The notes below the pieces were generated by a model. It was given only the letters and a program-made list of their open reading frames with translations, was not told the origin of the DNA and did not search any database. DNA of 64,000 nt. Source: JAIBJN01 sp963699495 (GTDB lineage Bacteria; Actinomycetota; Thermoleophilia; Gaiellales; Gaiellaceae). Where the stretch lies: positions 62,001-126,000 of the forward strand of contig CAVOUB010000006.1 of the NCBI GenBank assembly GCA_963699495.1, given 5' to 3'. Shown piece after piece: positions 44,012 to 51,357 of this stretch (within the stretch, counting starts at the first letter, position 1; each line of letters starts with the position of its first letter). A program made the position numbers and the translations under genes.

Positions 44012-44995
44012 GTGAAGGCGATCCGGATCCACGAGGACGGCGGGCCCGAGGTCCTCCGGTACGAGGACGCGCCCGATCCCAGCCCGGCTCCCGGCGAGGT
44101 GCTGATCGCGCTCAAGGCGGCCTCGCTCAACCATCTGGACATCTGGCTGCGACGCGGGCTCCCCTCGGCGCCGAAGCCGCGGATCCTCGGAGCCGACGGC
44201 GCCGGCGTCGTCGTTGGCCTCGGCGAGGGCGTCGACCGCTTCTCCGAGGGCGACGAGGTCGTGATCAACCCGGGCCTCGACGAAGGGGCCAAGATCGTGG
44301 GCGAGCACATGGACGGGACCCATGCCGAGCTCATCGCCCTCCCGGCGGACTACGTCTATCCACTTCCGGACGACCTTTCGTTCGAGGAGTCGGCCGCGTT
44401 CCCTCTGGTCTTCGAGACGGCCTACCGCATGCTCGTGACGCGGGCAGGCCTCCAGGAGGGCGAGTGGGTGTTCGTCTGGGGGATCGGGAGCGGGGTCGCC
44501 ACGGCCTCGCTGCAGGTCGCCAAGGCCCTCGGCGCGCGCGTTATCGTCACCTCGTCGAGCGACGAGAAGCTCGGGCGGGCGCTCGAGCTGGGCGCCGACG
44601 CGGTCGTGAACCACGCCGAGGCGGACGTGGCGGCGGCGGTGCGCGAGGCCACGGAGGGCCACGGCGCCGACGTCGTCGTCGAGCATGTCGGCGAGGCGAC
44701 GTGGAAGACCTCTCTCCAGGTGGCCGCCGCGGGGGCGCGGGTCACGGTCTGCGGGGCGACGAGCGGCCCGAACCCGCCGGCCAACCTCCACCGCATCTGG
44801 TGGAAGCAGCTCACCATCCTAGGCTCGACCATGGGCACGCAGGCGGACTTCCGGGGCGTCTACGAGCTCGTGGCCAGCGGCCGCGCGAAGCCCGTCGTCG
44901 ACCGCGTCTTCCCGCTGGAGGAAGCCGCCGCGGCGCACGAGCACCTGGAGGCCGGCCGCCAACTCGGCAAGGTCGTCCTCCGGATCGGCGACTGA
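44012..44995 (+). CDS. Medium-chain zinc-type alcohol dehydrogenase/quinone oxidoreductase
   Basis: The 327-residue protein has a GroES-like domain (GADGAGVVVGLGEGV) and a Rossmann domain (WGIGSGVATASLQVAKALGA). The structural zinc cysteines of alcohol dehydrogenases are absent, so it is a quinone reductase-type or zinc-free dehydrogenase. NADPH-dependent reduction of quinones or enones is likely. GTG start directly after the fold-back repeat. Confidence 0.88.
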   Translation: MKAIRIHEDGGPEVLRYEDAPDPSPAPGEVLIALKAASLNHLDIWLRRGLPSAPKPRILGADGAGVVVGLGEGVDRFSEGDEVVINPGLDEGAKIVGEHMDGTHAELIALPADYVYPLPDDLSFEESAAFPLVFETAYRMLVTRAGLQEGEWVFVWGIGSGVATASLQVAKALGARVIVTSSSDEKLGRALELGADAVVNHAEADVAAAVREATEGHGADVVVEHVGEATWKTSLQVAAAGARVTVCGATSGPNPPANLHRIWWKQLTILGSTMGTQADFRGVYELVASGRAKPVVDRVFPLEEAAAAHEHLEAGRQLGKVVLRIGD

Positions 44996-45000
44996 GCTCT

Positions 45001-45204
45001 CTAGAGGACGATGCGCCGCGCGACGTCGGGCGGGCAACCTGCGGCGACGAGCCTGCGCACCTCACCCAGGTCGACCTCGGCTTTCGTGAGCACGCAGGCG
45101 TCCGTCCCGTTGAAGCCGAGGGCGAGGAACTGAGATCGCCGCCAGCGCCGCACTCTGGTCGCCTCCGGGAGCCCCGATCCCTTCCACTCCACCCGATCGC
45201 CCAT
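45001..45204 (-). CDS. Small hypothetical protein (67 aa)
   Basis: The 67-residue product contains a helix-turn-like C-terminal part (LGEVRRLVAAGCPPDVARRIV) and one Cys at CVLTKAE. Unknown. It lies between the dehydrogenase and the cDPG operon. Confidence 0.5.
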   Translation of the reverse strand: MGDRVEWKGSGLPEATRVRRWRRSQFLALGFNGTDACVLTKAEVDLGEVRRLVAAGCPPDVARRIVL

Positions 45205-45279
45205 GGCTAAGAGTGTGCGCAGGGGCAGGCGCGAAGTACCATCGAACGTCGTGTCCGCGTCCCCCGCGAAGGTCGAGGA

Positions 45280-45579
45280 TTAGCCGAAGCCGAGGATGAA
45301 CTTCGCGTCGTCGGACATGCGCTCGGGGCTCCACGGCGGCTCCCAGGTGAGCTCGGTCTCGACGTCCTCGATCCCCTCGAGGCTCTCGACGACCTCGCGG
45401 ATCTGCTGCTCGATCATCGGCCCGACGGGGCACCCCATCGAGGTGAGGCTGTAGGTGACGTGCACCTTGGGCCCCTCGACCTCGGCGTCGTAGAGGAGGC
45501 CGAGCTCGACGATGTCCATCCCGAGCTCCGGGTCCTCGACCACCCGCAGCGCGTCGATCACCTCTTCGCGACTTGGCAT
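45280..45579 (-). CDS. DUF59/MIP18-family metal-sulphur cluster assembly factor
   Basis: The 99-residue protein has DPELGMDIVELGLLYDAEV, the conserved TSMGCPVG with the functional Cys and a C-terminal Trp-rich end (WEPPWSPERMSDDAKF). Members (SufT, PaaD-like) help assemble iron-sulphur clusters. It closes the cDPG operon, 9 bp after glpX. Confidence 0.9.
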   Translation of the reverse strand: MPSREEVIDALRVVEDPELGMDIVELGLLYDAEVEGPKVHVTYSLTSMGCPVGPMIEQQIREVVESLEGIEDVETELTWEPPWSPERMSDDAKFILGFG

Positions 45580-45588
45580 GGCCCCAGC

Positions 45589-46560
45589 CTATCCAAGAAG
45601 GCGCACCTCTTCGCGACGGTCACGCGCGAAGAAGTGGATGCCGTCCACGAAGCGGACCCAGTTGTGGCGGGTGCACATGACGAGCGAGTGCGTGCGGGCG
45701 CTGTCGGTGAGGAAGCGGACGCCGCGCAGGAGGTCGCCGTTCGTCACGCCGGTCGCGGCGACGATCACCTCGCCGGGTGCCAGCTCCTCGGTCTCGAAGA
45801 CCTTGTAGAGGTCGTCGATCCCGTACTCCTGCGCCTGCTCGATCTCGCCGCGGGACGTCGGCCAGAACTGCGCCTGCAGCTCACCCCCGAGGCAGCGGAG
45901 CGCCGCGGCGGAGAGGACCGCCTGGCGCGCGCCGCCGATGCCGACCGCGATGTGGTCGTTCGTCCCGCGCACGGCCGCCGTGATGGAGGCGGTGACGTCA
46001 CCGTCCTGGATCAGCTTGATCCGGGCGCCCGCTGCGCGGATCTCCTCGATCAGATCGTGGTGGCGCGGCCGGTCGAGGACGATCGCCGTGATGTCGCCGG
46101 GCCGGCGGCCGTAGGCGTCGGCGATCGCCGCGATGTTCTCGGCGACGGGCTTCCCCAGGTCGATGCGGCCGCTGGCGACCGGGCCGACGGCCATCTTGCG
46201 CATGTACATCTGCGGGAGGCGCGGAAAGGAGCCCGACTCGCCGACCGCGATCATCGACATGGCCCCGTAATCGCCGCGGGCCACCACCGCGCGCCCCTCC
46301 AGCGGGTCGACGGCGAGGTCGACCTCGCCGCCCCCGCTCCCCACGGTCGTCCCGATGTCGAGCCCGTCGACCTCCTCGTCGCCGCCCACCACGACCCGTC
46401 CGGTGATGTCGAGCGCGTCCAGCCCTTCGCGCATCGCCGCGGCGGCCGACTCCTCGGCCCCCTTGACGTCGCCCCTCCCGAGCCAGCGCGCGCCTGCGAG
46501 AGCCGCCTGCTCGGTGACGGCGGCGTACGCCTCGCACTGGCAGCGCTCGGGGTCGCTCAC
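45589..46560 (-). CDS. glpX: Class II fructose-1,6-bisphosphatase GlpX
   Basis: GlpX removes phosphate 1 from fructose-1,6-bisphosphate in gluconeogenesis. The 323-residue protein has WLGRGDVKGAEESAAAAM, DEEVDGLDIGTT, VDPLEGRAVVARGDYGA, and ATGVTNGDLLRGVRF. The GTG start overlaps the 2PGK stop by 4 bp. Joint expression with 2PGK and cDPG synthetase ties sugar-phosphate flow to the cDPG branch (inference). Confidence 0.94.
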   Translation of the reverse strand: MSDPERCQCEAYAAVTEQAALAGARWLGRGDVKGAEESAAAAMREGLDALDITGRVVVGGDEEVDGLDIGTTVGSGGGEVDLAVDPLEGRAVVARGDYGAMSMIAVGESGSFPRLPQMYMRKMAVGPVASGRIDLGKPVAENIAAIADAYGRRPGDITAIVLDRPRHHDLIEEIRAAGARIKLIQDGDVTASITAAVRGTNDHIAVGIGGARQAVLSAAALRCLGGELQAQFWPTSRGEIEQAQEYGIDDLYKVFETEELAPGEVIVAATGVTNGDLLRGVRFLTDSARTHSLVMCTRHNWVRFVDGIHFFARDRREEVRLLG

Positions 46561-47480
46561 ACCCGGGCCCGGTCCTGGGCCCGCTCGACCTCTGCCAGCA
46601 CCAGGTTGATGACCCCGTTCACCGCCGCCTCGATCCGCGTGTTCTCGATCACGGGCACGCCCGCCTTCTCGGCCCGCTCGACGAGGTAGTCCTGGATGCG
46701 CCGGATCTCCGGAAGAGCCCGCAGGTACTTCTGCATCGGACGGAGGCCCTGCGAGCCCGCATCCCGGATCCAGAAGTGGCGCGCGTGCTCGTCCTCGTCG
46801 GCGATGGCGAGCATGCACTGCACGACGACCGCGCCCTCGTAGGAACGGGGCAGCGCGCCCGGGACGAGGTGGACGCCCTCGACGGCCAGTGAGTAGCTCT
46901 CCTCCAGAGCTCTCGCGATCACTGCCTTCACACCGACGAGGACGTTGCGGGTCTGCTCCTTGAAGCCGAGCAGCGCCGCGTCGGCCTCCTCGCCCTCGTG
47001 GATGCGCACCGCCGGTCCGGCCTCGAAGCTCGAGTAGTGGATGGAGGGCATGAACTTCTGCGAGAAGAACGCGCGCATCGTCTGGCGGACCGTGTCCGTG
47101 GACGTGACGCGCGTGACGCCGAGCCGGTGCGCGATCTCCGTCGCCACCGTTGATTTTCCTGTCCCGGTGGCGCCCCCGATGAGGAGGACGATCGGCAGGT
47201 CGAGCTCGCGGAGCGCCTGGAGCCGGCGGAGCAGGAGCACCGCCTCGTCCCCCTCGTGGTCGGCCAGGACCGAAGCGGCGACGTCGTACAGCCGCTCGGG
47301 GCCGACAGCCTCGTCCTCGCCGCCCCGCACCAGCTCGCCCTCGATCAGCCGGGCCAGCTCGTAGGCCCGCTCGGGCCGGAGACCGGTGCCCATGAGCGTC
47401 TTCGCCATGAGCCCCTTCGAGTACGGGAGCCTGACGTCCTCGGAGACGAGCGCCTCGGGGGGCCGCCGGTCGGTGTTCAT
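46557..47480 (-). CDS. 2-phosphoglycerate kinase
   Basis: The enzyme phosphorylates 2-phosphoglycerate to 2,3-bisphosphoglycerate, the first step of cyclic 2,3-diphosphoglycerate (cDPG) synthesis in methanogens. The 307-residue protein has an N-terminal ATP-cone-like domain (VRLPYSKGLMAKTLMGTGL) and a kinase P-loop IGGATGTGKST (101-111). Its start codon lies in a perfect hairpin (47475-47503) with the ribosome binding site in the loop. The downstream glpX start overlaps the stop. Identity is inferred from domain order and adjacency to the synthetase. Confidence 0.85.
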   Translation of the reverse strand: MNTDRRPPEALVSEDVRLPYSKGLMAKTLMGTGLRPERAYELARLIEGELVRGGEDEAVGPERLYDVAASVLADHEGDEAVLLLRRLQALRELDLPIVLLIGGATGTGKSTVATEIAHRLGVTRVTSTDTVRQTMRAFFSQKFMPSIHYSSFEAGPAVRIHEGEEADAALLGFKEQTRNVLVGVKAVIARALEESYSLAVEGVHLVPGALPRSYEGAVVVQCMLAIADEDEHARHFWIRDAGSQGLRPMQKYLRALPEIRRIQDYLVERAEKAGVPVIENTRIEAAVNGVINLVLAEVERAQDRARV

Positions 47481-47603
47481 GGGCCGGCACCTGGCCCATG
47501 AACTCGGGGAGGGTGCGTGAGGGAACCGGGAGGTTCCTTCACTGTCTCGAAGAAGGGGGCTCGTGGGGGAAACATGGTTTCCCCCACGGGAGCGAGCCGG
47601 GGG
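47475..47603 (-). promoter_or_regulatory. Structured leader with three perfect hairpins, start codon sequestered
   Basis: GTTCATGGGCC (47475-47485) and GGCCCATGAAC (47493-47503) form an 11-bp stem, so the 2PGK ATG (47480-47478) sits in one arm and AGGTG in the loop. GGAACC-GGGA-GGTTCC (47522-47537) and CGTGGGGGAAAC-ATG-GTTTCCCCCACG (47562-47588) follow. The 5' leader of 2PGK thus is highly structured and may gate translation. The last hairpin may also be a terminator or a mobile repeat. Confidence 0.75.
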
Positions 47604-47613
47604 CGAGCGACGT

Positions 47614-48909
47614 TCATACCAAGGCCCTCTCGGCGACCACGGCGTCGGCGAGCGCGGTGACCGCCCCGTCCAGGTCTGCCTCGCCCGGGAGCGGCACCAC
47701 CTCGTTGTCGGCGAACACGACCGGGATGCCGCGGGTCTCTCCGGCCTCGGCGACGACCTCGATGGCGGCCGCCTTGATCTCGGTGAGGAAGACCTCCGCC
47801 TCGCGGGCAGCCGGCGAGTCGATGTCGGCCAGCAGCGCGTCGCGGCTGGCGAGGTTGCCGGAGACGAGGACGATCTCGGCGCCGTGCTCCCGCTCGAGGT
47901 GCTCGCGCAGCCGGTCGTGAATGGCCGCCGGGGAGGTGGAGAAGAACGCGACCCGACGTCCCGAGATCGGGCGGGCCGGCGTCGGGCGAAGGACCGTGGC
48001 GATCACGGGGAGATGCGGGTCGACGTCGGCGATCGCCGTGCGCAACGCGTCTACCTGCGCCGGCGTGGCCAGCGGCTCCTCGCACATGGTCAGGACGACG
48101 AGGTCGCTCAGGAAGAGGCGATAGGGGCCCAAGCTCCCGGCCACCGCTTCCGGCCCCTGGTGAGCGGCGGTGACGAGGATGCGCCGGCCGGCCTCGACCG
48201 GCGGGATCGTCGTCCCGCTCGCCTCCAGGAGGACGAGCTCGGGCTCGAGGGCGGCGGCCAGCTGCGCAGCCTCCTCGACGTTGGAGACGAACGGCTCTCC
48301 CGCAAGGCCGCCCCCGCAGCGGCGGGCGCCCACGGTGACGACGCTCGCGAGCGCGGCGTCCTCGAGATAGTCGGACGCGGCGTGCACGCCCGAGCGCGAG
48401 AGCGCCAGCAAGTCCTCGAGGGTCGGAGAGGCCTGGGTCACGACCGGCTCGGCCGGGCCTCCACGGCCCATCGCGACGACGACCACGTCGCGCGAGCGGG
48501 CGAGCAGCCGGGCGACGTGGCCCGACACGGCTGTCTTCCCAACCCGCTTGCCGGTGCCGATGATCGCCAGCGCCGGCTGCGAGTAGGGCGCGAACCGCAC
48601 GGGGTCGAGCCTGAAGTCGGCGCCGACGTACGGGACACCGTGCGCAAGCGCCCGTGACGCGAGCCGGAACCGGCGCCTCGGGTCCACGACGGGCTCGTCC
48701 GAGAGGTCGACGACAACGTCCACCTCCACCTCGGCCAGCGCGTCGGTCAGCTTGTTCCACAGCGGAACGCCATAGTCGGGCACGCCGTCTCGAAGCTTCT
48801 CCGCACCCCCGAGCATGACCGCCCCGACCACCTCGTACCGAAGCGCGGCGAGCGTCTCGATCACGACGTCGGGATAGTGCTCTCCGTCGACGAGCGCCAG
48901 GGCCCTCAT
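47614..48909 (-). CDS. Cyclic 2,3-diphosphoglycerate synthetase-like protein
   Basis: cDPG synthetase forms an intramolecular phosphoanhydride from 2,3-bisphosphoglycerate with ATP. The 431-residue protein begins MRALALVDGEHYPDVV, a conserved start of the family, and has the P-loop GTGKRVGKT (118-126) in a SIMIBI-like domain. The next gene encodes 2PGK, so both enzymes of the archaeal route are present. The ATG overlaps the metallophosphoesterase stop by 4 bp. Confidence 0.85.
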   Translation of the reverse strand: MRALALVDGEHYPDVVIETLAALRYEVVGAVMLGGAEKLRDGVPDYGVPLWNKLTDALAEVEVDVVVDLSDEPVVDPRRRFRLASRALAHGVPYVGADFRLDPVRFAPYSQPALAIIGTGKRVGKTAVSGHVARLLARSRDVVVVAMGRGGPAEPVVTQASPTLEDLLALSRSGVHAASDYLEDAALASVVTVGARRCGGGLAGEPFVSNVEEAAQLAAALEPELVLLEASGTTIPPVEAGRRILVTAAHQGPEAVAGSLGPYRLFLSDLVVLTMCEEPLATPAQVDALRTAIADVDPHLPVIATVLRPTPARPISGRRVAFFSTSPAAIHDRLREHLEREHGAEIVLVSGNLASRDALLADIDSPAAREAEVFLTEIKAAAIEVVAEAGETRGIPVVFADNEVVPLPGEADLDGAVTALADAVVAERALV

Positions 48910-49691
48910 GGCCGCCGGGTCAGCTCCGTCTCGATGCGGGCGGTGTACTTCTCGTATTCGAGTGTCTCGGTCGAGAACTGGATGATCCGCTCCTGACCGT
49001 GGTAGGGGTACTTTCGCCAGACGTCGACATGCTTGCCCTCGATCTCGATCAGGTTGTAGCACGGCCTCGTCTTGCCCCTCAGGCGCAGGGAGGAAACGGT
49101 GCCGGCGTTGACCACGAACAGGTTCTCGAGCCGCCACGCGTAGGGCACGTGCTTGTGGCCGGAGAGGACGAGGTTGACGCCGACGTGCTGGAGCACCTCG
49201 AGGGCGTCCCCGGCGTCGTAGACGACGTTGCGCTCGCGCCCGGTCCCCGGCACGGGGAGCAGATGGTGGTGGAGGACGAAGATGCGGAAGTCGGCCGGCT
49301 CGGCGAACTGCTCCTCGATCCACTGATAGCGGCCGCGGCCGATGACGCCGTGGTCGAGGTCCGGCTCCGACGAGTCGACGCCGACGACCGTGACGCCGTT
49401 GACGTGCACGGTGCGCCGGCGCTCGCCGAACAGCTCTTCGAAATGGATGTAGCCGACGTTGCGCGAATCGTGGTTCCCGGGGACGACGACCACGTTCTCG
49501 CAGACGAGCCGCTCGAGGTAGCTCTTGGCCTCCGCGTACTCCTGCTGGAAGCCGAACGTGGTCAGGTCACCCGAGCAGACGACGACGTCGGGCTCGACCT
49601 CGTTGATCTCCATGATCGCGCGCTCGGCGAGGTTGGGAACGAAATACGGCGATCCACAGTGGAGATCGGAGAAGTGCGCGATCTTGAACAG
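48906..49691 (-). CDS. Calcineurin-type metallophosphoesterase (apparent CTG start)
   Basis: The motifs DLH (in FSDLHCG), GDLT, GNHD, HHH and GHKH make a complete metal-binding site. The first motif lies upstream of the first ATG (49613), and no ATG, GTG or TTG precedes it in frame. CTG at 49691 has AAGGGG 6 nt upstream and gives a 261-residue protein. It is the first gene of the operon. It may hydrolyse a cyclic or pyro-phosphate such as cDPG (inference) or a cyclic nucleotide. Confidence 0.85.
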   Translation of the reverse strand: MFKIAHFSDLHCGSPYFVPNLAERAIMEINEVEPDVVVCSGDLTTFGFQQEYAEAKSYLERLVCENVVVVPGNHDSRNVGYIHFEELFGERRRTVHVNGVTVVGVDSSEPDLDHGVIGRGRYQWIEEQFAEPADFRIFVLHHHLLPVPGTGRERNVVYDAGDALEVLQHVGVNLVLSGHKHVPYAWRLENLFVVNAGTVSSLRLRGKTRPCYNLIEIEGKHVDVWRKYPYHGQERIIQFSTETLEYEKYTARIETELTRRP

Positions 49692-49766
49692 CGAGTGCCC
49701 CTTCGCAGACGGCGGTACACCAATTCTAGGAGGGTCGTCCGGGGTCGTTGCTACCTTTCCAGGAGG

Positions 49767-50126
49767 ATGCGCCCAGAAAGCGGCGATTTCCAGGATGATT
49801 CCGGGGCCAGTTTTGCCAACGAGGCGGAGGCCGAATGTGCGCGCCTCCTCGACTACTACGGCATCCCCTGGGAGTACGAGCCTCGCTCCTTCCCGCTCGA
49901 GACCGACGAGGAGGGACGAGTCGTCGAGGCGTTCACGCCCGACTTCTTCCTACCCGAGCAGGATCTCTACCTCGAGGTCACCGTGATGAAGCAGTCGCTC
50001 GTCACGCGCAAGAACCGCAAGATCCGGAAGTTCCGGGAGCGGTATCCCGACATCAAGGTCAAGCTCTTCACGCGGCGCGACTTCGAGCGGCTGGGTCAGA
50101 AATACGGCCTGAACCTCGTTACGTAG
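49767..50126 (+). CDS. Hypothetical protein with PD-(D/E)XK-like segment
   Basis: The 119-residue protein contains FTPDFFLPEQDLYLEVTVMK, an arrangement like PD-(D/E)XK nucleases, but the Lys of EVK is Thr (EVT). It is basic at the C-terminus (KNRKIRKF). It is a possible degenerate nuclease-fold DNA-binding protein. AGGAGG lies immediately before the ATG, an unusually short spacing. Confidence 0.65.
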   Translation: MRPESGDFQDDSGASFANEAEAECARLLDYYGIPWEYEPRSFPLETDEEGRVVEAFTPDFFLPEQDLYLEVTVMKQSLVTRKNRKIRKFRERYPDIKVKLFTRRDFERLGQKYGLNLVT

Positions 50127-50650
50127 AGCCTCGCCCGGGCGAGGTCTATCTCTCCAGGGAGGAGCTCGCGGCGCGTGTCGGCGAGCTGGGCGCCGAGATC
50201 GCACGCGACTACGCCGGCCGTGACCTCGTCCTCGTCACCGTCCTCAAGGGCGCGTTCGTCTTCGCGGCGGACCTCGCGCGGGCGACGCCGATCCCCCACG
50301 CGATGGACTTCCTCGACCTGGCCAGCTACGGAGGCGGCGCCCCGGAGCGGAGCCGGATCCGGCTGCTGAAGGACCTCGAGCTTCCGATCGGCGGACGCGA
50401 CGTCCTCCTGGTCGAGAATGTCGTGGACACGGGGCTGACGCTCAACTACGTCGTGAAGACGCTGAAGCTCCGCGACCCGAGCGACGTCGCCATCTGCACG
50501 CTGTTCGACCGCCCGTACCGGCGCCTCGTGGACGACCTCCCGATGCGCTACGTCGGCTTCACGATCCCGGATCAGTTCTTCCTCGGCTACGGCTTCGACT
50601 TGCACGAGCGCTATCGCGGGCTGCCCGACGTGCACGCCGCCGAAGACTAG
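50123..50650 (+). CDS. hpt: Hypoxanthine phosphoribosyltransferase, start uncertain
   Basis: The protein salvages hypoxanthine/guanine with PRPP. It has LVTVLKGAFVF (PRPP loop I region), the PRPP motif VLLVENVVDTGLTLNYV and the purine-binding end FTIPDQFFLGYGFDLHERYRGLP. From about 50123 the length (175 residues) is normal, but the in-frame codons around the expected start contain no ATG, GTG, TTG or CTG. A rare start, a frameshift or a sequence error is possible. The preceding gene ends at 50126. Confidence 0.88.
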   Translation, partial: VEPRPGEVYLSREELAARVGELGAEIARDYAGRDLVLVTVLKGAFVFAADLARATPIPHAMDFLDLASYGGGAPERSRIRLLKDLELPIGGRDVLLVENVVDTGLTLNYVVKTLKLRDPSDVAICTLFDRPYRRLVDDLPMRYVGFTIPDQFFLGYGFDLHERYRGLPDVHAAED

Positions 50651-51357
50651 GCGGCCGACCAGCGATCCACCCACTCCGGGTCAAGACGCCGGAGACGCGC
50701 CTTCCGCAGGTTCTCGCGCATGACCCAGCGAACATCCGGGTCGTCCGACGCAAGCCATCGCTCCAGCATCGGCTTCCCTTCGTCCGGCGCGGCGACGACG
50801 GCCACGCTCCAGCAGTACCCGAGGCCCTTCCTGAGCACGCGAAAGGGCTCCGAACGTCGGTCATGCTCGGCCGCGAGTGACGCGGTCACCCTGTCGAGGA
50901 GGGTCAGCGTCCGCCGCGCGTCGGCCGGGTCCCGCAGGAGCCTGGGCTCGCAGACCGCCGCGGCCGCAGCACGGCGCTCGAGCAGGTTGCCTCGCGCCCA
51001 GCCCTCCATCTCCCGGAGGAGCCGCGTGGGGTCGGCGTCACCGAGCCGCTGCAGGCCGAGGACGACGGCCTCACGCACCCGCCAGCGATCGTTAGACGCC
51101 GCGGCCCGGAGCTCGGGCAGGACGTCCTGGCGCCCCTCGGCGAGCAGCTTCCCGAGCCCGACGAGCCCGCAGACGACCAGGAATTCCTCGTCGCCGGCGA
51201 GGAGCCGCCGGAAGAGCGCCTCGTCGCCTTCGTCGGCGACGGCCTCGACCAGCTCGAGGTTGGCGCGAGGGCCGGGCAGGCCCGAGTGCTCGTTGAGGAA
51301 GGGCTCCCAGTCCGTGAGCCCGCGGAGCTCGAGGCGGTAGTCCTCTCGCCGGCTCAG
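50647..51357 (-). CDS. HEAT-repeat protein, apparent CTG start
   Basis: From CTG at 51357, which overlaps the M23 stop as CTGA, the 236-residue protein is a helical solenoid of HEAT-like repeats (LFRRLLAGDEEFLVVCGLVGLG, WRVREAVVLGLQRLG, WLASDDPDVRWVMRENLRK). No ATG, GTG or TTG lies in the frame near the domain start. HEAT proteins act as scaffolds or tRNA/lyase partners. It is convergent with hpt (4-bp overlap). Confidence 0.75.
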   Translation of the reverse strand: MSRREDYRLELRGLTDWEPFLNEHSGLPGPRANLELVEAVADEGDEALFRRLLAGDEEFLVVCGLVGLGKLLAEGRQDVLPELRAAASNDRWRVREAVVLGLQRLGDADPTRLLREMEGWARGNLLERRAAAAAVCEPRLLRDPADARRTLTLLDRVTASLAAEHDRRSEPFRVLRKGLGYCWSVAVVAAPDEGKPMLERWLASDDPDVRWVMRENLRKARLRRLDPEWVDRWSAA

